Source: Streptomyces antimycoticus
GTDB taxonomy: Bacteria > Actinomycetota > Actinomycetes > Streptomycetales > Streptomycetaceae
Reading direction: 5' to 3'
Assembly: GCF_005405925.1 (NCBI RefSeq)
Contig: NZ_BJHV01000001.1
Coordinates: 3,968,001 to 4,032,000, forward strand
DNA: 64,000 nt
In this document: one piece after another, positions 18,601 through 33,500 of the stretch
Layout of the letters: every line of letters starts with the position of its first letter
How positions within the stretch are numbered: position 1 is the stretch's first letter
Notes under the pieces: model-generated
The model's database searches: none
What the model saw: only the letters and a program-made list of their open reading frames with translations
Told to the model about the DNA's origin: nothing
Made by a program: the position numbers and the translations under genes

Positions 18601-21600
18601 CCGGTGATCAGCGCGGTGCCGTGGGTGCTCCAGCCGTCGCCGGTGGTCTCGTGGTGCGGTGCGCGGGCCAGCCGGCGGACGTGGATGCCCTGCGGGCGGA
18701 TCGCGAGGTGGTCCTCGCCGCTGATGCCCTCGGGCCCGGCGAGGATGTCGGCGAGCCGCCCGAGGGCGCGGTCGTCGGCGGTCTCGGGCAGGTCGATCAG
18801 ACCGCCCCAGCGCTCGGGGTGTTCGAGGGCCGCGGTGCGGCCCAGGCCCCAGATCTGGGCCTGGTCGGGGCTGCTGAGCCGGTCGGAGCGGCCGACGGAG
18901 ACCGCGCCGCGGGTGGCGGCCCACAGCGGGGCGTCGACCTCGGCGTCACCGAGGGCCTGGACGAGGGTGAGGGTCCCCGCGAGCCCGGCGGTGAGGGAGG
19001 GGTGCCGGTCGTGCGGGCGCTCGTCCAGGCCGAGCAGGGAGAGCACACCGTCAACGTGTGGGGCCCCGCCGGTCTCCCGCGCCGGGTCCGGGGTCAGGGC
19101 CGTGCGGATGCGCTCGGCGAGGGCGGTGCGGTCGGCGGTGGTGCCGTCGACCGCGATCTCGTGGACCGTGACGCCGCGTTCGGCCAGCAGCCGCAGCGAC
19201 TCGGCCACCCAGGGGTCCTCCGCGCGCCCCTCGGGGGTGACCACCAGCCAGGTGCCGGTGAGCGGCTTGGCCTGGGTCTGCGGCAGCGGTGTCCAGGTGA
19301 TGCGGTAGCGCCAGCCGTCGACCGTGGTGTCGACGTGGCTGCGCCGGCGCCACGCGGACAGGACGGGCAGCACCTCGCTGAGGGGCTGGTCGCCGTCGAG
19401 GCCGAGGGTGTCGACCAGGGCGGCCAGGTCCTCGCTGTGCACGACCTCCCAGAACCGGGCGTCGGCCACGGCCGGGGCGGCGGCTTCGGCTTCGGCGGGG
19501 TCGGGGCCGTACGAGAAGGGGTTGGCGGGCCAGTAGCGCTGCCGCTGGAAGGCGTAGGTGGGCAGCTCGACGCGGCGGGCGCCGGTGCCCGCGTAGTACG
19601 TGGCCCAGTCCACGGGCACGCCGCGGACCTGGGCCTGGGCGAGCGCGTGGCCCAGGGTGCGGGCCTCGGGGCGGCCGGAGCGCAGGGCGGGCAGGAACGC
19701 GAACGTGCGGTTCCTGCCGCCGGTCACGCACTCCTGGGCCATGGCGGAGAGCACTCCGTCGGGGCCCAGTTCGACGAAGGTGGTCACGCCGTGGTCCTCG
19801 AGGCGGCGGACGCCGTCGAGGAAGCGGACGGCCTCGCGGACGTGGCGGACCCAGAAGTCGGGCGTGGTGATCTCGTCGGCGGAGACGATGGCACCGGTGA
19901 GGTTGGAGACGATCGGGATCTTCGGAGCCTCGTAGGTCAGCCGCTCGGCGACCTGACGGAAGTTCTCCAGCATCCCGTCCATGTGCGGGGAGTGGAAGGC
20001 GTGGCTGACGGTGAGCCGCTTGGTCTTGCGGCCCTGCGCCTCGAAGGACGCCGCTATCTCCAGCGCCGCGTCCTCGTCACCCGCGATGACGACCGAGGTG
20101 GGCCCGTTGAGCGCGGCGATGGAGACGCGCTCGGTCAGCAGCGGCGTCACCTCGTCCTCCGACGCCTGCACCGCGATCATCGCGCCACCGGCGGGGAGTT
20201 GCTGCATGAGCTGACTGCGCGCGGCCACCAGGGCGGAGGCGTGGGTGAGCGAGAGCACCCCGGCGACATGGGCGGCGGTGAGCTCGCCGATGGAGTGACC
20301 GGCGAGGAAGTCGGGGCGCAGTCCCCAGGATTCGACGAGGCGGAAGAGGGCCACCTCGATCGCGAACAGCGCGGGCTGGGTGAAGCCGGTCCGGTCGAGC
20401 GTGGCGGCGTCGTCGCCGAACAGCACGTCCTTCAGCGGCCGGTCGAGGAACCGGTCGAGCTGGGCGCAGACCGCGTCCAGCGCCTCGGCGAACACCGGGT
20501 AGGTCGCGTACAGCTCACGGCCCATGCCGAGCCGCTGGCTGCCCTGGCCGGTGAAGAGGAACGCGACCTTGCCCTCGGCGGCCAGCCCCTCGGCCAGCTC
20601 GGGGTGGTGGCGGCCTTCGGCGAGCGCGTCGAGGCCCGCGAGGAGTTCGTCGTGATCGGCCGCGAGGACCACGGCACGGCGGTCGAGGGCGGCGCGGGTG
20701 ACGGCCTGGGAGTAGCCGAGGTCGGCGAGGCGGTGGCCGGGGTTGGCGGTCAGATGGGTCCGCAGCCGGAGGGCCTGGGCGCGCAGCGCCCGCTCGTCCT
20801 TGCCGGAGAGCACGACCGGGACCAGGGGCGGTTCGGCCCGCTCCGGCTCCGGTTCGCCGCTCTCGGCGGGGCCGCGAGGGCCGGGGCTCCTCGAGGATGG
20901 TGTGCACATTGGTGCCGCTCATGCCGAACGACGAGACGCCCGCGCGGCGCGGGGTCGCGCCCTCGGGGTCCTGGGGCCACTCGGTGGTGGCGGTGAGCAG
21001 TTCGACGTCCCCGGCCGTCCAGTCGACGTGCGGGGTGGGCTCGGTGAGGTGGAGGGTCTTGGGCAGCACCCCGTGCCGCATCGCCATGACCATCTTGATG
21101 ACGCCGCCGACACCGGCGCCCGCCTGGGCGTGGCCGATGTTGGACTTGATGGAGCCGATGAGCAGCGGTTTGCCCTCGGGCCGGTCCTGGCCGTAGGTGG
21201 CGAGCAGCGCCTGGGCCTCGATGGGGTCGCCGAGGGCGGTGCCGGTGCCGTGGGCCTCGACGGCGTCGACCTGGTCGGGGCTGAGGCGGGCGTTGGCCAG
21301 CGCCTGGAGGATGACGCGCTGCTGCGAGGGGCCGTTGGGCGAGGTGAGGCCGTTGGACGCGCCGTCCTGGTTGACGGCGGAGCCGCGGACCACGGCGAGC
21401 ACCGGGTGGCCCTTGCGCTGGGCGTCCGACAGCCGCTCGACGAGCAGCATGCCGACGCCCTCGCCCAGGCAGAAGCCGTCGGCCTCCGGGGCGAAGGGCT
21501 TGGAGCGGCCGTCGAGGGCCAGTCCGCGCATCTTGCTGTAGTCGACGAAGACGCCGGGCGCGCACATGAGGGTCGCGCCGCCGGCGAGCGCGAGTGAGCA

Positions 21601-22272
21601 TTCGCCGTTGCGCAGCGCCTGGACGGCGAGGTGGAGCGCCACCAGCGAGGAGGAGCAGGCGGTGTCGACGGTGACGGCCGGGCCCTCGAAACCGAAGGTG
21701 TAGGAAAGGCGGCCGGAGGCGACGCTCGCGGCGTTACCGGTACCGAAATAACCCTCGAAGTTCTCGTTGGAACTGAGGATGGCGCCCAGGTAATCATGAT
21801 TGCTGGTGCCGACGAAGACGCCGATCTGCCGGCCGCGCACCGCGACCGGGTCGATTCCGGCCCGCTCGAACGCCTCCCAGGACGTCTCCAGCAGCATCCG
21901 CTGCTGCGGGTCCATGCCGAGCGCTTCTCGCGGACTGATGCCGAACAGCGACGGGTCGAAATCGGCTATGCCGTCGACGAATCCGCCCTCGTGCACATAG
22001 CTGGTGCCGGGGTGGTCCGGGTCCGGGTGGTACATCGTGTCGACATTCCACCCGCGGTCCAGCGGGAACTCGCTGACCGCGTCGACGCCCTCGCTGACGA
22101 TGCGCCACAGGTCCTCGGGCGACTGAACGCCCCCGGGATAACGGCAGCCGATCCCCACGATCGCGATGGGGTCGTGGTTCTTCGCCTCGGCCTCTTGCAG
22201 GCGGAGGCGAGTCTGGTGCAGATCCGCCGTTACCAGCTTGAGGTAGTCCCGCAGCGTCTCTTCATTCGCCAT
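6640..22272 (-). CDS. PKS-5: trimodular type I polyketide synthase, two offsetting frame breaks
   Basis: ATG at 22272 begins [20 protein letters not shown], a class 1a docking coiled coil. The modules are 5.1 (KS-AT-KR-ACP), 5.2 (KS-AT-DH-KR-ACP) and 5.3 (KS-AT-DH-KR-ACP). All ATs are malonyl-type (GHSIGE, HAFH) and all KRs have LDD plus an intact Ser/Tyr/Asn set. The C-terminal class 1a tail is [15 protein letters not shown]. The frame changes at ~20,880-20,887 (behaves as one extra base in a C4 run) and again at ~17,071-17,075 (one missing base in a G4 run). The two cancel, so start and stop are in the same frame and the restored length is about 5,210 residues. Read literally, translation would stop at ~20515, before the AT. 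The expected chain segment is ol, ene, ene, the start of a conjugated polyene continued by PKS-6. Confidence 0.88.
6890..12205 (-). other. Module 5.3: KS-AT(malonyl)-DH-KR-ACP
   Basis: KS has DTACSSS (~11,690) and [12 protein letters not shown] has GHSIGE (~10,335) and HAFH (~10,045). DH has [17 protein letters not shown] and HPALLD. KR has [10 protein letters not shown] (Ser for the usual first Thr of the nucleotide motif), AGVLDDG, FSSAAG and [12 protein letters not shown] has [13 protein letters not shown] near 7,020. Expected product is an alkene. Confidence 0.9.
16552..17060 (-). repeat. Near-identical KS tract shared with 32,261-32,769
   Basis: 16,552-16,684 and 16,768-16,950 match 32,261-32,393 and ~32,477-32,659 almost base for base. 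A clearly different patch of about 80 bp lies between them (tggccgttcttgcggg versus tggccatggcgctggg). The shared blocks have an unusual wobble pattern (ccaacccccgctgacgg, caacgccaacgag) unlike flanking DNA. This is the KS of module 5.2. Confidence 0.75.
17071..17075 (-). other. Frame break in PKS-5, KS of module 5.2
   Basis: The upstream frame reads [11 protein letters not shown]; the downstream frame reads [20 protein letters not shown]. The join matches KS 3.5 ([16 protein letters not shown]). Five bases (GGGGC on the plus strand) stand where six are needed, so one G/C is missing. Confidence 0.88.
17525..22165 (-). other. Module 5.1: KS-AT(malonyl)-KR-ACP
   Basis: KS has DTACSSS (~21,650) and [12 protein letters not shown] has GHSIGE (~20,290) and HAFH (~20,000). 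The KR dimerisation helix [15 protein letters not shown] is present. KR has [23 protein letters not shown] and [12 protein letters not shown] has [13 protein letters not shown] near 17,660. Expected product is a hydroxyl. A frame break separates KS from AT. Confidence 0.88.
20880..20887 (-). other. Frame break in PKS-5 between KS 5.1 and AT 5.1
   Basis: The KS frame reads [12 protein letters not shown] and then loses similarity. The AT-side frame reads [20 protein letters not shown] and then [16 protein letters not shown]. The shift is +1 and lies in a C4 run on the coding strand, so one extra base would explain it. Confidence 0.8.
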
Positions 22273-22532
22273 TTACGCAATCCAATTACGGCAGACGGCA
22301 TCGGAAATGCTCCACAGATCCTCAACAGGGGAGCCGGTAACCAACAACCAAATCAGTCGACTTCTCGCTGAGAGGCTATGTGCGAACTAACCCTCACAAC
22401 AACCCCTAGATGCCCCCTACGACCCCCTGGAGACCCAGGGAGCGATAGGGGCAACCGGTATTCAGCAACTCTATTGAAGGGTATGGAAAATCCTGGCCGA
22501 CATCGAGAACGACGTCAATAGCAGAATTCCCG
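22273..22532 (-). promoter_or_regulatory. Candidate promoter/operator region upstream of PKS-5
   Basis: This 260-bp gap is the longest in the window and visibly less GC-rich than the genes. On the minus strand it holds four G-rich direct repeats, AGGGGGT (22422-22428), AGGGGGC (22412-22418), AGGGGTT (22401-22407) and AGGGTT (22389-22394), at 10-, 11- and 13-bp steps. They are followed 10 nt later by TAGCCT (22373-22378), a possible -10 box. A 6-bp inverted repeat with a 4-nt loop (CCCTGG/CCAGGG) lies at 22425-22440. Helical-turn spacing of direct repeats just before a -10 is the layout of SARP-type activator sites; the regulator class is an inference. No clear Shine-Dalgarno precedes the ATG. 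Confidence 0.4.
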
Positions 22533-27508
<4,976 letters not shown>

Positions 27509-27572
27509 GGACGTTCACCTATTCGCAATGCTCTGGTTCGTCGGGGGGTTCGGGTGGGTGTGCTGCCGCGCT

Positions 27573-30500
27573 TCAGCCGTTGCCGAACCTCTTGTCGATG
27601 AAGTCGAAGAGGTCGTCGTCACTGACCTCTTCGAACGCGTCCGCCTCGGCGTCCGCCCCGGCGTCGTCCGCGGTGCGACGCACGTCGTTCCACTTCGCGA
27701 GCAGCGTCTGGAGGCGCACCGCGATGTTCGCATGCGCGGCCTCGTCCTCCGTCACCGATGCCAGATCCTCCGGCGTCAGCGAGGACAGGCTGTTCTCCAG
27801 CCGCTCCAGTTCCTCCAGTACGGACACTCCGGGGCCGTCGGCCTCCGGCGCCACTTCCTGACGCAGATGCCGCGCGAGCGCCACCGGTGTCGGGTAGTCG
27901 TAGACCAGCGTGGCCGTCAGCCGCAGCCCGGTGGCCGCGTTCAGCCGGTTCCGCAGCTCCACGGCCGTCAGCGAGTCGAAGCCCAGATCCTTGAACGCCT
28001 GCTCGGCGCCCACCTGGTCCTTCGAGGCGTAGCCCAGCACGGCCGCCACCTGACGGCGGACCAGGTCCAGCACGGTCAGCTGCTGCTGGGCCTCCGACTG
28101 CCCGGCCAGCCGCTGGGCCAGCGTGCCGTCCCCGGCGTCCGCCACCGCCTCCGGGCGGCGGGGCCGCCGGTCGCGGCGCGGCGCACGGGCGTGCGCACCA
28201 GACCGCGGTAGAGCGGCAGCAGCTCCCCGGTGGTGGCGGCGGCGCGCAGCGTCGCCATCTCCAGCCGTACGGGCACCAGCACCGCCTCGTCCGCCACGGC
28301 GTGGGCCGCGTCGAACAGGGCGAGCCCCTCCTCGGCGGACAGCGGCAGCACCCCGCCGCGCGCCGCCCGCTGCTGGTCGGCCTCGCCGAGCCGGCCGCCC
28401 ATGCCCCGCTCCTCGGCCCACATGCCCCACACCAGGGACAGTGCGGTACGGCCGGTGGCACGGCGGTGGCCGGCGAGGGCGTCGAGGAAGACGTTCGCCG
28501 CCGCGTAGCCACCCTGGCCCGCGCCGCCCAGCGTGCCGGCCGCGGCCGAGAAGAGCACGAAGGCCGACAGGTCCAGATCGCGGGTCAGCTCGTGCAGGTT
28601 GACCGCCGCGTCGACCTTGGGCCGCAGTGCCGTGTCCACCCGCTCGGGCGTCAGCATGTCGATGACACCGTCGTCGAGGACGCCCGCGGTGTGCACCACG
28701 GCCGTCAGCGGACGGTCGGCCGGAATCGCGGCCAGCAGCCCGGCCAGCGCCTCCCGGTCGGCCGCGTCGCATGCGGCGACGGTGGCCTGTGCGCCCAACT
28801 CGGCGAGCTCCGCCACCAGTTCGGCCATACCGTCGGCGGCGGGGCCGCTGCGGCTGGTGAGCAGCAGATGGCGGGCGCCGTGCGCGGTGGCCAGATGGCG
28901 GGCGAACAGCCTGCCCAGACCGCCGGTGGCGCCGGTGATCAGCACCGTGCCGTCCGGGTCGATGGCCTTGCCGGCGGGCTCGGTGGCCTTGCCGTCCGGG
29001 TCGATGGCCTTCTTCTCCAACACCTCGGCTGCCTGGGCCGCCTCGACCCTGGCCAGGCGCGGCGCGTACGCCGCCCCGGCGCGCAGCGCCAGCTCGGGCT
29101 CGCCCGAGTCCAGCGCCGCCGCGATCGCCGGGTAGGACACCTCGCCGTCCACGTCCAGCAGCACGAACTGGCCCGGGTTCTCCGTCTGCGCCGAGCGCAG
29201 CAGACCCCACACCGGCGCGTGCACCAGGTCCGCCACCGCCGGGTCGGCGGCCGCGGCGACCGCGCCACGGGTGACCACGACCAGCCGGGCCGAACCGGGC
29301 CGGCCGCCGTTCAGCCACTCCTGGAGCAGGCCCAGGACGCGGTGGGTGGCCGTGTGCGCACCGGCGGCGAGGCCGCCCTCGGCGCCCGGCTCCGGCGGGA
29401 ACGGCACCAGCACGGTGTCCGGCGCGGCCTCGCCCGCCTCGACCGCCGCGTTCAGCGAGACGAGGTCGTCGTGGACCGCGGCGCGGAAACCGGCCGTCTC
29501 CAGGGCCACGCTCAGCTTGAGCTCATCGCCGCCGATGACGGCGAAGCCCGCCGACGCGGTCTGCGAAGGCACCTGCGAGGACGCCGTTGAGGGCTCCTTC
29601 GAGGGTGCCGCCACCGGCGCCCAGTCGATGCGGAACAGCGACTCATGGCGGTCGGAGGCGGTCGCACCGGCGATCCGGTCCACCTCCAGCGCCCCGGTCT
29701 CCAGCGCGTCCACCGACGCGACGAGCGCACCCGTCTCATCGGCCGCCACCATCGACACGGCGCCGTCCTCGGTCAGCGCCAGCCGTACGCGCAGCGCCTC
29801 GGCGCCGACCGCGTACAGGCTCACCCCACGCCAGCAGCGTGCCACCGTGGCACCGCCCGCGCCCAGCGTGAGCGGCTGCAGCGCACCGTCCAGCAGGGCC
29901 GGGTGCAGGGCGAAGCGGGCGGCCTCGGGCTGCCGCTCCGCCGCGACGCGGACCTCCGCGAACAGCTCCTCGCCACGCCGCCAGACGCGGCGCAGGCCCT
30001 GGAACGCGGGGCCGTGCAGCAGCCCGGCGCGCGCCATGGTCGCGTACAGCTCATCGGTGTCGACCGCTTCCGCGTCGGCGGGCGGCCACACGGACAGCGA
30101 CTCAACGCCACCGCCCGCCGGGGCCGCGCCCGCCAGGGCCTCGCCCGAGGCGAGCACACCGGCGGCGTGCCGGGTCCACGGCCGGTCCGCCTCCGCGCGC
30201 TCGTCCCGCGCGTACACGCCCAGCGGGCGACGCCCGTCGGCGTCCGGCTCGCCGACCGACACCCGCAGCCGCACCCCGCCGCGCTCCGGCAGGATCAGCG
30301 GCTCGTCCAGGGTCAGCTCCGCAAGCAGCCCACAGCCCACATGGTCCCCGGCGCGCACCGCCAGCTCCACGAACGCGGAGCCGGGCAGCACGGCCGTGTC
30401 CGCGACCGTGTGGTCCGCCAGCCACGTGTGCGAGGCGAGCGACAGCCGCCCGGAGAACACATACGCGTCCGCGTCGGGCAGTTCCACCGCCGCGCCCAGC

Positions 30501-33500
30501 AGCGGGTGATCGGCCGAGCCGAGCCCCGCCGAGGCGACCTCGTCCAGGCTCAGCTGGGCGTCGACCCAGTAGCGGCTGCGCTGGAAGGCGTAGGTCGGCA
30601 GCGCGACCCTCCGCGCACCCGTACCGGCGAAGAACGCCTCCCAGTCCGGGGCCAGGCCGCGGACATACAGCCGGGCCAGCGCGCCGGTCAGCGCCTCGGC
30701 CTCCGGCCTGCCCTTGCGCAGCGCGGGCAGCAGCTCGGCCGCGTCGGGCTCGGCCAGGCAGTCCTGGGCCATGGCGGTGAGGACACCGTCGGGGCCCAGC
30801 TCCACGAAGGTGGTCACGCCCCGGGTTTCGAGGGTGCGGACGCCGTCGAGGAAGCGCACGGCCTCCCGGACGTGGCGCACCCAGAAGCCGGGGCTGGTGA
30901 TCTCCTCGGCGGAGACCAGCTCGCCCGTCAGGTTGGACACGATGGGGATGCGCGGGGCCTCGTAGGTCAGCCCCTCCGCGACCTCGCGGAACGCCTCCAA
31001 CATGCCGTCCATGCGCGGGGAGTGGAACGCGTGGCTCACGGTGAGGCGCTTGGTCTTACGCCCCTGCGCCTCGAACGCCGCGGCAATCTGCAGCGCCTCG
31101 TCCTCATCACCCGCGACCACGACCGACGTCGGCCCGTTGAGCGCGGCGATCGACACCCGCTCGGTCAGCAGCGGCGCCACCTCGTCCTCGGACGCCTGGA
31201 CGGCGATCATCGCGCCACCGGCAGGCAGCTCCTGCATCAACCGTCCACGCGCGGCCACCAGCTTCGCCGCGTCCGCGAGCGAGAGCACGCCCGCCACATG
31301 GGCGGCCGTCAGCTCACCGATCGAGTGGCCGGACAGGAAGTCCGCCTTCAGACCCCAGGTCTCCACCAGCCGGAACAGCGCCACCTCGATGGCGAACAGC
31401 GCGGGCTGGGTGAAGCCGGTCCGGTCCAGCGCCTCGGCGTCCTCGCCGAACAGCACCTCCCGCAGCGGCCGCTCCAGATGCGCGTCCAGGTGGGCGCACA
31501 CCTCGTCCAGCGCGTCCGCGAACACCGGGAAGGTGTCGTACAGCTCACGGCCCATGCCGAGCCGCTGGCTGCCCTGCCCGGTGAAGAGGAACGCCACCTT
31601 GCCACCGGCCACCGAGCCCTCGACCAGGCCCGGCACCTCGGACTCGCCCCGCGCCAGCGCCGCGAGACCGGCCGACAGCCCGTCCCCGCTGTCCGCGGTG
31701 AGCACGGCCCGGTGGTCCAGGGCGGCGCGGGTCGTGGCAAGCGAGTAGGCCACATCGGTGGCGGCCGGTGCGGTCTCGCCGCCGAGGTGGGCCAGGAGCC
31801 GTTCGGCCTGGCCGCGGACGGCGGCCGGCGACTTGGCCGACAGCACCCACGGCACCGTCGGCAGCTCCACCGCCGGAGCGACGGCGGGGGTCTCCTTCGG
31901 CTCCGGGGCCTGCTCCAGCAGGGTGTGTGCGTTGGTGCCGCTGATGCCGAACGCGGAGACCCCCGCCCGGCGCGGACGGCCGGTCTCCGGCCACTCCCGC
32001 GCCTCGGTCAGCAGCTCCAGCTCACCGGCGGACCAGTCGACATGCGGGGTCGGCTCGTCCACGTGCAGGGTCGGCGGCAGCACACCGTGCCGCAGCGCCA
32101 GCACCATCTTCATCACACCGGCGACACCGGCCGCGGCCTGCGTGTGCCCGATGTTGGACTTGATGGAGCCGAGCAGCAGGGGCCGCTCGGGGTCCCGCTC
32201 CTGGCCGTAGGTGGCCAGCAGCGCCTGCGCCTCGATCGGGTCGCCCAGCGTCGTACCGGTGCCGTGCGCCTCGACCGCGTCCACCTCGGACGCGGAAAGA
32301 CCCGCACCGGCCAGCGCCTGCCGGATCACCCGCTGCTGCGAGGGACCGTTCGGCGCCGTCAGACCGTTGGACGCACCGTCCTGGTTGATCGCGGAGCCGC
32401 GGACGACCGCCAGCACCTCATGGCCATGGCGCTGGGCGTCCGACAGCCGCTCGACGAGCAGCATGCCCACGCCCTCGCCCCAACCGGTGCCATCCGCACC
32501 GGCCGCGAACGCCTTGATCCGGCCATCCTCCGCCAACCCCCGCTGACGGCTGAAGTCCACGAACGAACCCGGCGTCGACATCACCGTCACACCACCGGCC
32601 AACGCCAACGAGCACTCACCCGCCCGCAACGCCTGAATCGCCCAGTGCAACGCCACCAACGACGACGAGCAGGCGGTATCCACCGTCACCGCAGGACCCT
32701 CGAGCCCCAGCGCATACGACACCCGGCCCGACATCACACTGGCCGCGTTGCCCGTCCCCATGAAACCATCGCCGCCGTCCGGCGAGTGGAGGACGAGCGA
32801 CATGTAGTCCTGGCCGTTGGTGCCCGCGAACACGCCGACCTGCTGACCGCGCAGCGTCGTCGGGTCGATCCCGGCCCGCTCGAACGCCTCCCACGAGGTC
32901 TCCAGCAGCAACCGCTGCTGCGGATCCATGGCAAGCGCCTCACGCGGCGAGATCCCGAAGAACGAGGCGTCGAAGTCCCCGGCGTCGGCCAGGAATCCGC
33001 CCTCGCGGACATAGCTCGTGTTCTCGGTGGCGGAGTCCGGGTCGTACAGCGCCTCCAGGTCCCAGCCACGGTCGGCCGGGAAGCCCGTCACCGCGTCCTG
33101 CCCGGAGACCAGCAGCCGCCACAGCTCCTCCGGCGACCGCACACCACCCGGGAAGCGGCAGCTCATCCCGACGATCGCGATCGGATCGTCGGCGACGGCC
33201 ACGGTCGTGGACGGCACACCCGCGACCTCCCCGGCCGCGCTCTCCTCGCCCAGGATCTCCGTACGGAGGTGAGCGGCGAGCGCCGAGGACGACGGGTAGT
33301 CGTACACCAGCGTGGGCGGCAGCCGCAGCCCGGTCACGGTGTTCATGCGGTTGCGCAGCTCGACGGCCGTCAGCGAGTCGAAGCCCAGATCCCGGAACGC
33401 CCGGTCCGCCTCCACGGCCTCCGCGTCGGAGTGGCCCAGCACATCGGCCACGGCCGAGCGCACCAGGTCCAGCAGCATCCGCTCCCGCTCGGTAGCCGGG

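Larger units (their letters stand above)
27860..33210 (-). other. Module 3.5: KS-AT(malonyl)-DH-KR-ACP, divergent DH
   Basis: KS has DTACSSS near 32,665. AT has GHSIGE and HAFH. DH has [10 protein letters not shown] (~30,400), LHGPAFQG (His in place of the usual Tyr) and [12 protein letters not shown] has [17 protein letters not shown] and GQGGYAAAN, but FSAAAG with Ala at the usual catalytic Ser. The frame breaks at ~28,160, between KR and ACP. Expected product is an alkene, less certain than elsewhere. Confidence 0.85.

Noticed and set aside
22425..22440. Inverted repeat CCCTGG-N4-CCAGGG as a terminator for PKS-4
   Set aside because: The stem is only 6 bp, lacks a following T run and lies about 100 bp past the stop; an operator element is at least as likely, so no terminator is called.
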